Assembly (NCBI RefSeq): GCF_028656935.1 | Contig: NZ_JAMDGZ010000047.1 | Location: 1 to 64,000, forward strand | Source: Pseudomonas rubra | GTDB lineage: Bacteria > Pseudomonadota > Gammaproteobacteria > Pseudomonadales > Pseudomonadaceae | DNA: 64,000 nt | Direction: 5' to 3' | In this document: piece by piece, positions 43,960-52,566 of the stretch | How positions within the stretch are numbered: position 1 is the stretch's first letter | Layout: each line of letters starts with the position of its first letter | Notes under the pieces: model-generated | Told to the model about the DNA's origin: nothing | The model's database searches: none | What the model saw: only the letters and a program-made list of their open reading frames with translations | Program-made: the position numbers and the translations under genes

Positions 43960-44139
43960 ATTTGGGTATGCACACATTCAACGAAAAGATCGCCGTTGTC
44001 AAATACCCAAAAGCAGCGCGAACGCTCGACTTTGCGGTCATTTTCTAACGACGCAGGGCAAACACCCGCAGCAGTGATGGCGCGCCATTCAGTGGCGCGA
44101 TAGTGGTCAATGGCTTACACGCATTGATCAACGATCAAC

Positions 44140-44256
44140 GTCGAATAGCAGAGGTATCGGGCAGCGGATAGCCGTGAGATGGCTACACTGGGAGGTATTG
44201 AAACATTACGCCGGCCTGCCTGGCCTTTCTGCCCGATCTTTGCATCGGGCTTTTTA
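44140..44256 (+). ncRNA. Candidate small RNA ending at an intrinsic terminator
   Basis: The plus strand ends in a good hairpin plus five T at 44231-44255, but both flanking genes are on the minus strand and no plus-strand reading frame of note precedes it. That implies a plus-strand transcript ending there. The 5' end is unknown; TACACT at 44184-44189 could be a -10 but has no clear -35. The start coordinate given is arbitrary. It matches no small RNA that I know. Confidence 0.4.
44231..44255 (+). terminator. Orphan plus-strand Rho-independent terminator
   Basis: GCCCGAT-CTTTGC-ATCGGGC stem followed directly by TTTTT (plus strand). On the minus strand the hairpin is followed by AGAAAGG, so it does not suit the minus-strand gene ending at 44267. 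Confidence 0.85.
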
Positions 44257-44266
44257 TTGATGGTGG

Positions 44267-44704
44267 TCAGGCCAGAGCCTTGAGGACTCCGGCAATATCC
44301 TGCAATACAGACGTTTCACCGCGCTCACCCCAGTACAGGGCAACCATTTGCGGACCTGCTTCAACCTTGTAAACGCTCTCCGGCAAGCGTGCCAACTGCT
44401 CGGCATGCACCACATCGGTGCACGGCTCGCGCCATTGATTGAGCCAGACACCGGGGGTGGTTTGCCAGTAGCACCAGCTGTCGCCACGCCCCTGACGCCG
44501 GGGCCGCAGGTACTGGGCGCAGGGGCTTGGCGGCTCTTTGGGCAGCCAGTGCGGCCACTCCTGGGGCGCCAGCTGCATGTTCAAGCCCATGCGTCGAGCC
44601 TCCATACGCAGGGCCATCCGACCACTCTGGCTACGCGAAGGGCGTAGCCAGGCCAGAGGGCTGAGAATCAGCGCAAGGATTGACACCACTACCCAGACCG
44701 TCAT
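44267..44704 (-). CDS. Hypothetical inner-membrane-anchored protein
   Basis: A 145-residue protein. The start MTVWVVVSILALILSPLAWL is an uncleaved N-terminal membrane helix, followed by a basic stretch (RPSRSQSGRMALRMEARRMG) and a soluble domain with several tryptophans and prolines (WPHWLPKEPP). By the positive-inside rule the soluble part should face the cytoplasm. The longest frame starts nine codons upstream; the inner ATG gives the cleaner helix. Conserved next to the universal stress gene in pseudomonads as I recall. Function unknown. Confidence 0.7.
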   Translation of the reverse strand: MTVWVVVSILALILSPLAWLRPSRSQSGRMALRMEARRMGLNMQLAPQEWPHWLPKEPPSPCAQYLRPRRQGRGDSWCYWQTTPGVWLNQWREPCTDVVHAEQLARLPESVYKVEAGPQMVALYWGERGETSVLQDIAGVLKALA

Positions 44705-44813
44705 ATCTGTTGATCCCACAAAGGCTTGCAAATGAGCTGGTTAGCCGAGGTTCGAAGCGATCAGCCTGAAACCGACCATACTTTAACTATCGCGACTGTC
44801 AGGAGAGCTTCTC

Positions 44814-45257
44814 ATGCCCTACGAACACATACTGGTTGCCGTCGACCTGACCGAAGAGTGCGACCCGGTCATCAAGCGCGCCATGACCCTGGCCGAGCCG
44901 AACAAGACCAAGGTATCCCTGGTACATATCGTTGAACCCATGGCCATGGCCTTTGGCGGCGACGTGCCAATGGACCTGTCGCAACTGCAACAGCAACAGT
45001 TCGACCAGGCCAAGGAGCGGATGGAGCGCCTGTACAACAAGTACCCGGACATCAACCGCGGCGACTCGCACCTGACCTACGGCCAGCCGCGCCAGGAGAT
45101 CCACCAGCTGGCCAAGGAGCAGCAATGCGACCTGATCGTGGTCGGCAGCCACGGCCGCCACGGTCTGGCCCTGCTGCTGGGCTCCACCGCCAACGACGTA
45201 CTACACGGCGCGCCCTGCGATGTGCTGGCGGTACGCCTGCAGAAAAAAGCCGAGTAA
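44814..45257 (+). CDS. Universal stress protein (UspA family)
   Basis: A 147-residue single Usp domain: MPYEHILVAVDLTEE start and the ATP-binding-type glycine loop VGSHGRHGLALLLGSTAND near residues 109-125. Usually induced in stationary phase and stress; exact role unresolved. A strong AGGAGA site lies seven bases before the ATG. Divergent from the membrane-anchored hypothetical gene; upstream CATACTTTAACTATC resembles a stationary-phase -10 region but this is a guess. Confidence 0.93.
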   Translation: MPYEHILVAVDLTEECDPVIKRAMTLAEPNKTKVSLVHIVEPMAMAFGGDVPMDLSQLQQQQFDQAKERMERLYNKYPDINRGDSHLTYGQPRQEIHQLAKEQQCDLIVVGSHGRHGLALLLGSTANDVLHGAPCDVLAVRLQKKAE

Positions 45258-45266
45258 CGCCCTGGC

Positions 45267-45296
45267 GGGCCCGGTGCAGCTTCAGGCACCGGGCCC
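45267..45296. terminator. GC-rich hairpin between convergent uspA and uup
   Basis: GGGCCCGGTGC (45267-45277) pairs with GCACCGGGCCC (45286-45296). Only a short CCTTT follows on the plus strand. Probably limits read-through in both directions. Confidence 0.6.
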
Positions 45297-45302
45297 TGCC
45301 CT

Positions 45303-47222
45303 TTAGCTGTCGAGTTCGGCCCAGCGCTCGACCAGCACATCCAGTTCAGCCTGCAACTTCTCCAGGCTCGCCAGTACGGCGCTGGTCTGCTCGATCGGAC
45401 GCTGATAGAAGGTCGGGGCAGAAATCTCTTCCTGCAACGCCGCCATCTTCTGCTCCACTGCGTCGATCTGGCCTGGCAAGGCCTCCAACTCGCGCTGCAG
45501 CTTGTAGCTGAGTTTTTTCTTCGGCGCGTCCGCCACCGTTGCTGCCACAGGCTCAGGCTCAGCAGCCTCGACCACCGCCGTGTTCAACTCGGATTTACCC
45601 GACTTGCTTTCAGTGACGCCGAGCAACTTCGGCGAACCGCCTTGACGGATCCAGTCCTGATAGCCACCGACATATTCACGCACTTTGCCCTCGCCTTCGA
45701 AGACCAAGGTACTGGTGACCACGTTGTCGAGGAATGCCCGGTCGTGGCTGACCATCAGCACGGTGCCGCTGAAGGTTAGCAGCACCTCTTCAAGCAGCTC
45801 GAGGGTTTCAACGTCAAGATCGTTGGTCGGTTCATCAAGGACCAGCAGGTTCGCCGGCTTGCTGAACAGCTTGGCCAGCAGCAGACGCGCTCGCTCGCCA
45901 CCAGACAACGCTTTCACCGGAGTGCGTGCGCGTTGCGGGCTGAACAGGAAGTCGCCCAGATAGCTCAGAACGTGGCGGCTCTGGCCGTCGATATCGATGA
46001 AGTCGCGACCTTCGGCAACGTTATCGATCACGGTTTTTTCCAGGTCCAGTTGATGGCGCAACTGGTCGAAGTACGCCACATCGATCCGGGTACCCTCTTC
46101 CACTGTACCGCTGGTTGGCTGCAAGCCGCTGAGCATCAGCTTGAGCAACGTGGTCTTGCCCGTACCGTTGGCACCGAGCAGACCGATTCGGTCGCCACGC
46201 TGCAGCACCATGGAGAAATCCCTGATCAAGAACGGCCCGCCCGGGTGAGCAAAGCTCACATTTTCGAGCACCATCACCTGCTTGCCAGACTTGTCGGCGG
46301 TATCGAGCTGAATATTGGCCTTGCCGGTGCGCTCGCGACGCTCGCTGCGCTCAACGCGCAGAGCCTTCAAGGCGCGCACGCGGCCTTCGTTACGGGTGCG
46401 ACGGGCCTTGATGCCCTGACGGATCCACACTTCTTCCTGAGCCAGACGCTTGTCAAACAGCGCGTTGGCGGTGGCTTCGGCAGCCAGTTCGGCTTCCTTG
46501 TGCACGAGGAAGCTGGCGTAGTCGCCGTTCCAGTCGATCAAGCCGCCGCGATCCAGTTCCAGAATACGCGTGGCGAGGTTCTGCAGGAAGGAACGGTCGT
46601 GCGTGATAAACAGCACGGCGCCCTGGAAATCCTTCAGTGCGTCTTCGAGCCAGGCAATAGCACCGATGTCCAGGTGGTTGGTCGGTTCATCGAGCAACAG
46701 CAGATCCGGCTCGGACACCAAAGCCTGCGCCAGCAATACGCGACGACGCCAGCCACCGGACAACTCGGCAAGGGTCTTGTCGGCAGGCAGCTGCAGGCGA
46801 CTCAGAGTGCTGTCGACCAGGGTCTGCAAACGCCAGCCATCACGCGCTTCGAGGTCGTGCTGAACGTGCATCAGCTTTTCCAGATCGGCGTCGGTGACGA
46901 TGTTCTGGCTCAGGTGATGATATTCGGCGAGCAGCGCGCCAACACCGTCGAGGCCTTCGGCAACTACGTCGAATACTGTCCGCTCGTCGGCCACTGGTAA
47001 CTCTTGCGGCAACTCGCCGATTTTCAAACCAGGCGCACGCCACACCGAGCCATCATCAGGATTCTGGTCGCCTTTGACCAGTTTCATCATGCTCGACTTG
47101 CCCGTACCGTTGCGACCAATGATGCACACCCGCTCACCACGGGCGATCTGCCAGGACACCTTGTCCAACAACGGCGTAGCGCCGAACGCAAGGGACACAT
47201 CGCTTAATTTGAGCAGGGTCAT
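45303..47222 (-). CDS. uup: ABC-F family ATPase Uup
   Basis: A 639-residue ABC-F protein: two ABC domains with Walker A GRNGTGKSSMM near 36 and GANGTGKTTLL near 350, signatures LSGGWRRRVLLAQAL and LSGGERARLLLAKLF, Walker B LLLLDEPTNHLD and LLVLDEPTNDLD. A linker of charged residues joins them, and a C-terminal coiled coil starts near residue 565 (LQRELEALPGQIDAVEQ). Members lack membrane domains and act on ribosomes or DNA branch structures; Uup affects transposon excision and replication restart in E. coli. The ATG used starts MTLLKLSDVSLAFG; nine earlier codons are not conserved. Confidence 0.93.
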   Translation of the reverse strand: MTLLKLSDVSLAFGATPLLDKVSWQIARGERVCIIGRNGTGKSSMMKLVKGDQNPDDGSVWRAPGLKIGELPQELPVADERTVFDVVAEGLDGVGALLAEYHHLSQNIVTDADLEKLMHVQHDLEARDGWRLQTLVDSTLSRLQLPADKTLAELSGGWRRRVLLAQALVSEPDLLLLDEPTNHLDIGAIAWLEDALKDFQGAVLFITHDRSFLQNLATRILELDRGGLIDWNGDYASFLVHKEAELAAEATANALFDKRLAQEEVWIRQGIKARRTRNEGRVRALKALRVERSERRERTGKANIQLDTADKSGKQVMVLENVSFAHPGGPFLIRDFSMVLQRGDRIGLLGANGTGKTTLLKLMLSGLQPTSGTVEEGTRIDVAYFDQLRHQLDLEKTVIDNVAEGRDFIDIDGQSRHVLSYLGDFLFSPQRARTPVKALSGGERARLLLAKLFSKPANLLVLDEPTNDLDVETLELLEEVLLTFSGTVLMVSHDRAFLDNVVTSTLVFEGEGKVREYVGGYQDWIRQGGSPKLLGVTESKSGKSELNTAVVEAAEPEPVAATVADAPKKKLSYKLQRELEALPGQIDAVEQKMAALQEEISAPTFYQRPIEQTSAVLASLEKLQAELDVLVERWAELDS

Positions 47223-47443
47223 GATCTTCTCCAAAAACCGGGCGCGCATTTTACCTGACTTGGGCCGGCTTCACATTAAGCAGCGCGCCTTACAGCACCT
47301 TCCGACGACAGGCCGCTTCTTTACAACCAGATACAAGCACAATGCTTTCATCCGCCTGCGGCAACCGGCTAAGCTAAGGCAATGCAATTCCAACAGTGCT
47401 GGCCTCGCCGTCACTTTTCATGGTCAAACTGCCCGGAAGTCTC

Positions 47444-49372
47444 ATGCGCAGCCGCCTATTCTGCCTCGTATCCAGCCTGTTTCTCACTGCCTCGGCGGTG
47501 AATGTTGCCCAGGCCACCGACATTACCCAGCAACGTCAATATTACGATGAAGCCAAACGCGCCCTGGCCAAGGGTGACAAGGGCCCCTACCTGCGTTATG
47601 CCGACGCCCTGCGCGACTACCCGTTGACGCCGTACCTGGCCTACGACGAGCTCACCGCCCGGCTGAAGACCGCCAGCAACGACGAGATCGAAAAGTTCCT
47701 CGCCGCCCACGGCGACCTGCCCCAGGCCAACTGGATGAAGCTGCGCTGGTTGCGCTGGCTGGCTGAGCGTGGCGAATGGGCGACCTTTACCAAGTATTAC
47801 GATCCGAAGCTCAATTTCACCGAGCTGGACTGCCTCAACGGCCAGTATCAGCTCAGCCACGGCCAGCGCGCCGAAGGCAACGCCAGCGCCGAGAAACTCT
47901 GGCTGGTTGGCAAGTCGCAACCCGCCGCCTGCGACGCCCTGTTCGAACGCTGGGCCGCCGAAGGCCAACTGACCGAGCAAAAGCGCTGGGAGCGCGCCAA
48001 GCTGGCAGCGCAAACCCGCAACTATGCGCTGGCCAATACCCTGGTCAAAAGCCTCAACACCCTGGCACCGCAAGGCCGCCTGCTGATTGAGGTGGCGCAG
48101 AAACCCGAGCTGCTCAACCAACCCGGGCGCTTCACCCCGGTCAATGAGGCGATGTCCGACGTGGTCAGCCTCGGCTTGCGCCGCCTGGCTCGCCAGGATC
48201 CGGAGCGGGCCATGAGCCTGCTCGACGATTACGCCAGCCGCATGCATTTCTCCCGCGACGAGAAAGTCGCCATTGCCCGCGAGATCGGCCTGACCCTGGC
48301 ACGCCGTTACGACCCGCGAGCGCTGGAGCTGATGACCCGGTACGACCCGGAACTGCGTGACAACACCGTCACTGAATGGCGCCTGCGCCTGCTGCTGCGC
48401 CTGGGCCGCTGGGAAGATGCCTACGAGCTGACCAAACGCCTGCCGCAGGACCTGGCCACCAGCAGCCGCTGGCGCTACTGGCAAGCGCGCAGCCTGGAGC
48501 TGGCGCAGCCGAAAAACCCGCAGATTACACTGCTGTACAAAACCGTGGCGCGCGAGCGCGACTTCTATGGCTTCCTTGCCGCCGACCGCTCGCAGACGCC
48601 GTATCAGTTGAACAACAAGCCCCTGGTACTGAGCCAGCAGTTGATCAACAAGGTACGCAACACGCCGGGAGTCAAGCGTGCGCTGGAGTTCCACGCCCGC
48701 GGACAGATCGTTGACGGCCGCCGTGAGTGGTATCACGTCAGCCGGCATTTCAACCGCGACGAAATGGTTGCCCAGGCCAAGCTGGCCTACGACATGCGCT
48801 GGTACTTCCCAGCCATTCGCACCATCAGCCAGGCCAAGTACTGGGACGACCTGGACATCCGCTTCCCGATGGCCCATCGCGACACCCTGGTGCGCGAAGC
48901 CAAGGTACGCGGCCTGCATTCGAGCTGGGTGTTTGCCATTACCCGCCAGGAAAGTGCCTTCATGGACGACGCCCGCTCAAGCGTGGGCGCCAGCGGGCTG
49001 ATGCAACTGATGCCGGCCACCGCCAAAGAGACCGCACGCAAGTTCAGCATTCCACTGGCTTCGCCTGCCCAGGTGTTCAACCCGGACAAAAACATCCAGC
49101 TGGGCGCAGCTTACCTGAGCCAGGTGCACAGCCAGTTCAATGGCAACCGGGTGCTCGCTTCCGCCGCCTACAACGCCGGCCCCGGCCGTGTGCGCCAATG
49201 GCTGCGCGGTGCCGATCACCTAAGCTTCGATGTCTGGGTCGAATCGATCCCGTTCGACGAAACACGCCAATATGTGCAGAACGTGCTGTCGTATTCGGTG
49301 ATCTACGGACAAAAGCTCAATTCGCCGCAGCCGCTGGTGGATTGGCATGAGCGGTATTTTGACGACCAGTGA
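47444..49372 (+). CDS. slt: Soluble lytic murein transglycosylase (Slt)
   Basis: A 642-residue periplasmic enzyme that cleaves the MurNAc-GlcNAc bond with formation of anhydro-MurNAc. Signal peptide MRSRLFCLVSSLFLTASAVNVAQA; residues 30-450 form the helical superhelix (U and L domains). The C-terminal catalytic domain begins about 485: the Glu in ITRQESAFMDD, SVGASGLMQLMPATA and AYNAGPGRVRQWL. GGAAG stands six bases before the chosen ATG. Anhydro-muropeptides made here are substrates of NagZ, encoded 14 kb away. Confidence 0.95.
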   Translation: MRSRLFCLVSSLFLTASAVNVAQATDITQQRQYYDEAKRALAKGDKGPYLRYADALRDYPLTPYLAYDELTARLKTASNDEIEKFLAAHGDLPQANWMKLRWLRWLAERGEWATFTKYYDPKLNFTELDCLNGQYQLSHGQRAEGNASAEKLWLVGKSQPAACDALFERWAAEGQLTEQKRWERAKLAAQTRNYALANTLVKSLNTLAPQGRLLIEVAQKPELLNQPGRFTPVNEAMSDVVSLGLRRLARQDPERAMSLLDDYASRMHFSRDEKVAIAREIGLTLARRYDPRALELMTRYDPELRDNTVTEWRLRLLLRLGRWEDAYELTKRLPQDLATSSRWRYWQARSLELAQPKNPQITLLYKTVARERDFYGFLAADRSQTPYQLNNKPLVLSQQLINKVRNTPGVKRALEFHARGQIVDGRREWYHVSRHFNRDEMVAQAKLAYDMRWYFPAIRTISQAKYWDDLDIRFPMAHRDTLVREAKVRGLHSSWVFAITRQESAFMDDARSSVGASGLMQLMPATAKETARKFSIPLASPAQVFNPDKNIQLGAAYLSQVHSQFNGNRVLASAAYNAGPGRVRQWLRGADHLSFDVWVESIPFDETRQYVQNVLSYSVIYGQKLNSPQPLVDWHERYFDDQ

Positions 49373-49401
49373 TTGAGGTGCCCTCAAGGCTGCTTTGCAG
49401 C

Positions 49402-49471
49402 CATCGCCGGCAAGGCCGGCTCCCACAATGGACCTGTATGCAACCTGTGGGAGCTGGCCTTGCCAGCGATG
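49402..49471. repeat. REP pair, CGCCGGCAAGGCCGGC variant
   Basis: Copies 49402-49427 and 49446-49471 face each other with three mismatches. Located between the convergent ends of slt and the MOSC gene. Confidence 0.85.
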
Positions 49472-49490
49472 CAAGGCAAAGCCTTGCCAA

Positions 49491-50294
49491 TTACTCCAGC
49501 ACCGTCACCGCCATCCCCACCTCAAGCACCCCCGCCCCATCCGCCACCAGGTTCTGGCCAAACAACACACCCCCCTCCTTCTGCCGGTAGGTGCGCAAAG
49601 TTTCCAGCGGCTCACGGTCCGCGCTGCGCTCACCGGTCTGCGGGTCAATCGTGGTCATGATGCAGCGCTCACAGGGCTTGAGCACACGGAACTCCATCTC
49701 GCCGATGCGGATGCGCTTCCAGCCATCCTCGGCAAATGCCACAGCGCCCTCCACCACCAGGTTGGGACGAAAGCGCAGCATCTCCAGAGGCCGCCCGACC
49801 CTGGCAACCAGATCATCTAGCGATGCCTGGCCAATCAGCAGTAAGGGAAAACCATCGGCGAACGCCACGCGGTCGCCGATCAGGCCATAGCCGCTGGGCA
49901 AGAAGCGCGCGCGTTGCTCGGGCACGTGCACCAGGCGCACGTCCTTGCCGATAAAGTCGCTGAGCCACTGGGCAGCAGTATCGCCGGCATCCGGTACGCG
50001 AAAGGTGTCGCGCCAGATAGTGATGCCGCGCAGGTCGTCATCCGGCTGCGGCACGGCAACCTGCAGTGCGGGGCGGCCCGCAGCCTGGAGGGTGAGGCTG
50101 CCATCGGCGCTGTGCAAGGCCGTCAACTGACTCATCTGCGGGAACATGCGCTGGGTCAGAAAGCGCCCGTTATCACGCTCCACCAGCAGCCAGCGACGGT
50201 CCCCGCTCAACCCCAGAAGGTCCAGCGAGGAAGCTTGCAGCGCCTCACCGCGCGCTGATTTGAGTGGATATCGATACAACGCTCTCAGGTGCAT
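49491..50294 (-). CDS. MOSC domain protein (YcbX-like)
   Basis: A 267-residue protein with an N-terminal beta-barrel MOSC_N domain (LYRYPLKSARGEAL at residues 6-19) and a C-terminal MOSC domain. The conserved cysteine is in LKPCERCIMTTIDPQTG near residue 210, the site expected to hold the molybdenum cofactor sulfur. YcbX-type proteins reduce N-hydroxylated compounds together with a reductase; here the usual C-terminal ferredoxin domain is missing. It ends shortly after the REP pair. Firm family call, substrate unknown. Confidence 0.85.
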   Translation of the reverse strand: MHLRALYRYPLKSARGEALQASSLDLLGLSGDRRWLLVERDNGRFLTQRMFPQMSQLTALHSADGSLTLQAAGRPALQVAVPQPDDDLRGITIWRDTFRVPDAGDTAAQWLSDFIGKDVRLVHVPEQRARFLPSGYGLIGDRVAFADGFPLLLIGQASLDDLVARVGRPLEMLRFRPNLVVEGAVAFAEDGWKRIRIGEMEFRVLKPCERCIMTTIDPQTGERSADREPLETLRTYRQKEGGVLFGQNLVADGAGVLEVGMAVTVLE

Positions 50295-50337
50295 CGCGAC
50301 CTGCCTTGTGTCGGTTAAAGACCTAGCTTATACCGAC

Positions 50338-51273
50338 TCAGGCCGTGGCTTCATCCATCATCAGACGTTGACGCACGACATCGACCAGCTTGTCGGGCTG
50401 GAACTTGGAAAGGAAGTTGTCGCAACCGACCTTTTTCACCATCGATTCGTTGAAGCTGCCCGACAGCGAAGTGTGCAGCACCACGTACAGTGGACGCAGG
50501 CGCGCGTCATTGCGGATTTCGGTGGTCAGGCGGTAACCGTCCATTTCCGGCATTTCGGCGTCGGTGAAAATCATCAGCAGCTTCTTGCAGACATCCTCGC
50601 CGGCATCGGCCCAACCCTTGAGCATGCGCAACGCCTTGAGGCCATCACTGGCCACGTGCATCTTCACCCCCAACTGTGACAAGGTGTCACGCAACTGCGC
50701 CAGGGCGACGGTGGAGTCGTCCACCAGCAGCACTTCGCGGCCACGGGCGCGAGCCAGCACCGGGTCTTCGAGCTTGTCGCGCGAGACCTTGGCGCTGTAA
50801 GGGACGATTTCCGCCAGGACCTTCTCGACGTCGATGATTTCCACCAGTTGCTCGTCGACCTTGCTGATCGCCGTCAGGTAATGCTGACGACCGGCGCTGG
50901 CCGGCGGCGGCATGATGGCTTCCCAGTTCATGTTGACGATGCGATCGACCCCACCGACCAGGAATGCCTGCACCGAACGGTTGTACTCGGTGACGATGAT
51001 GGTGCTGCCCGGGCCCGGCTCCAGCGGGCGCATGCCAATGGCTTGCGACAGGTCGATCACCGGCAGGGTCTGTCCGCGCAGGTTGACCACCCCGCAGACG
51101 TACGCATGCCGCTGTGGCATCAGGGTCAGCTTGGGCATCTGCAGCACTTCCTGGACCTTGAACACGTTGATCGCGAACAATTGCCGGCCCGCCAGGCGGA
51201 ACATCAGGATTTCCAGGCGGTTTTCGCCCACCAGCTGCGTTCTTTGGTCTACCGTGTCGAGAATGCCAGCCAT
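50338..51273 (-). CDS. cheV: Chemotaxis coupling protein CheV
   Basis: A 311-residue CheW-receiver fusion. The CheW part spans 15-170 (MFRLAGRQLFAINVFKVQEVL, VVNLRGQTLPVIDL). The receiver covers 178-300, with VLLVDDSTVALAQL, the phosphoacceptor in LMIFTDAEMPEMDG and LSKFQPDKL. CheV links chemoreceptors to CheA and its phosphorylated receiver helps adaptation. The longest frame starts far upstream; the ATG at 51273 begins the conserved MAGILDTVDQRTQLVG and has GGGGGCTC upstream. It is divergent from a CheA-P1-like gene. Confidence 0.93.
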   Translation of the reverse strand: MAGILDTVDQRTQLVGENRLEILMFRLAGRQLFAINVFKVQEVLQMPKLTLMPQRHAYVCGVVNLRGQTLPVIDLSQAIGMRPLEPGPGSTIIVTEYNRSVQAFLVGGVDRIVNMNWEAIMPPPASAGRQHYLTAISKVDEQLVEIIDVEKVLAEIVPYSAKVSRDKLEDPVLARARGREVLLVDDSTVALAQLRDTLSQLGVKMHVASDGLKALRMLKGWADAGEDVCKKLLMIFTDAEMPEMDGYRLTTEIRNDARLRPLYVVLHTSLSGSFNESMVKKVGCDNFLSKFQPDKLVDVVRQRLMMDEATA

Positions 51274-51617
51274 CGAAGAGCCCCCAGGTGTGTCGAAAAA
51301 TGATCCCAATGGCCCTGTATCGGCCGCTTGCCGCAGAGCTTGACCCCTTGAAGAAAATGCTCCACAGCCCATTGATGTCATTTTACCATCATGCTTTACT
51401 GCGCTCACCTCTCCGCTGTCGCAAACACCCGCAAAGGGTCGTGCCGGAATCACCTCATCAGGGAATCCCCTAGTGACAATCGGGTGAGACCTGATGTTCG
51501 CAATATCCATTAGCCATTAATGTGACGCCATTCTCATTGCATGAACGGAGTCAGGCTTTTGTCAGCGATCGCCTCACGGTGGACAGCCCCCGCTCCAGCC
51601 TTTCACGCTGGAGCCAA
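51274..51617. other. 344-bp divergent region between cheV and the P1-like gene
   Basis: AT-richer region that must hold both promoters. I found no terminator, operator or small gene that I could defend. Confidence 0.4.
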
Positions 51618-52145
51618 ATGATGGCTAACGACGCACTCTACAACAGCGCCCTACAGGATTTCCTGATCGACGCACAGGTGCTGCTGACCAAGGCAGAGGA
51701 ATGCCTGCTACACCTGCAACTGATCGATAATGATCCGGATGCCTGCCACTGCCTGAACCACACCCTGACCACACTGGTGGAGCGTGCACAGGCGCTGAGG
51801 CTGGTCGAGGTCGCTGCCTACAGCCTGCAATTGCAACAGCTGCTGGAGCCTGCAAAGGCGCAACCAGCGTTGCAAGGTGAAGCCCTGCAGGCCCTGGAAA
51901 GCTGCCTGACCTTGCTCGCCTGGCAACTGGAATTGATCGACCCGCGCACCGGGCGCCTGAGCCTGGATACCGAGGAACAGGTGCAATTGCTCGACACCCT
52001 GGCCAGCGCCTTGAGCCCGGCAGCCTCTCTGGCCTGCGCCTCTTGCATCGAAGCCCGACACACCTGCGAACACCCTGCCCCGGCAAAGACTGCGCCAGCC
52101 GCCGCGCACTCCCCCGCACTTTCCTCGCCAACCAAGGGCAACTAA
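51618..52145 (+). CDS. Stand-alone CheA-P1/Hpt-like protein with altered histidine motif
   Basis: A 175-residue protein whose first ~130 residues resemble the helical P1 domain of CheA: DFLIDAQVLLTKAEECLLHL, then CLNHTLTTLVERAQALRL in the place of the H-T-L-K-G phospho-His helix. His48 and the following Thr-Leu are kept, but Lys-Gly is replaced by Thr-Thr. The C-terminal 45 residues are Ala/Pro/Ser-rich and probably unstructured. GGAG precedes the first of two adjacent ATGs. Neighbours are cheV (divergent) and a NarL-type two-component pair. A phosphotransfer role is a hypothesis. Confidence 0.6.
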   Translation: MMANDALYNSALQDFLIDAQVLLTKAEECLLHLQLIDNDPDACHCLNHTLTTLVERAQALRLVEVAAYSLQLQQLLEPAKAQPALQGEALQALESCLTLLAWQLELIDPRTGRLSLDTEEQVQLLDTLASALSPAASLACASCIEARHTCEHPAPAKTAPAAAHSPALSSPTKGN

Positions 52146-52566
52146 GGGATATAACAACACTGCCCTGGCGAAGATAATCAGTCGACCTCATGCGTGCACA
52201 CTAAGGCCTAACTTAGCGTAATTCACAACGTTTCTAGTGACGCCGAAAAAACACTCTACTTAATTGATATCGGACAAGATTGTTGTTCCGCAAAGTGATG
52301 GCAAAGTGCTAGATTTGCAGGCAAGCGGAACACTCGTGCCAGCCCGTAAAATCTGGCTATTCAGTCAGTTATAAGAGTTCGCGACCAATTGTATTTGAAG
52401 TGATACCATGCGCGCAGATGAAGGCTTGATCATTGCGCGCCTCCCGCCAGAGGCCGAGTGCAGACTTCATCGCCACACCCCAGCGCCGACATTTAAACGT
52501 TATTGAAGGCAATTCGACAAAAGCCTCTAGTTTGACCTTTGCAGGGCTTTCAACAGCGATATTTCA
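52146..52566. other. 421-bp AT-rich leader of the two-component pair
   Basis: Clearly AT-richer than its surroundings and without a convincing gene. A 32-codon frame (52408-52506) was considered but is unsupported. Probably contains the promoter of the kinase gene and possibly regulatory sites or a long leader. Confidence 0.4.

Larger units (their letters stand above)
43784..44266. other. 483-bp intergenic region upstream of fadB
   Basis: No convincing protein gene. It holds the fadB promoter region with an inverted CAAACG-N15-CGTTTG (43933-43938 and 43954-43959) made of PsrA-like half sites. Near the right end a plus-strand intrinsic terminator stands with no annotated gene in front of it; see the separate entries. 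Confidence 0.6.

Noticed and set aside
52408..52506. Possible 32-codon gene in the leader of the two-component pair
   Set aside because: Starts ATG after TTGAAGTG but no coding bias, no known family and too short to support without conservation data.
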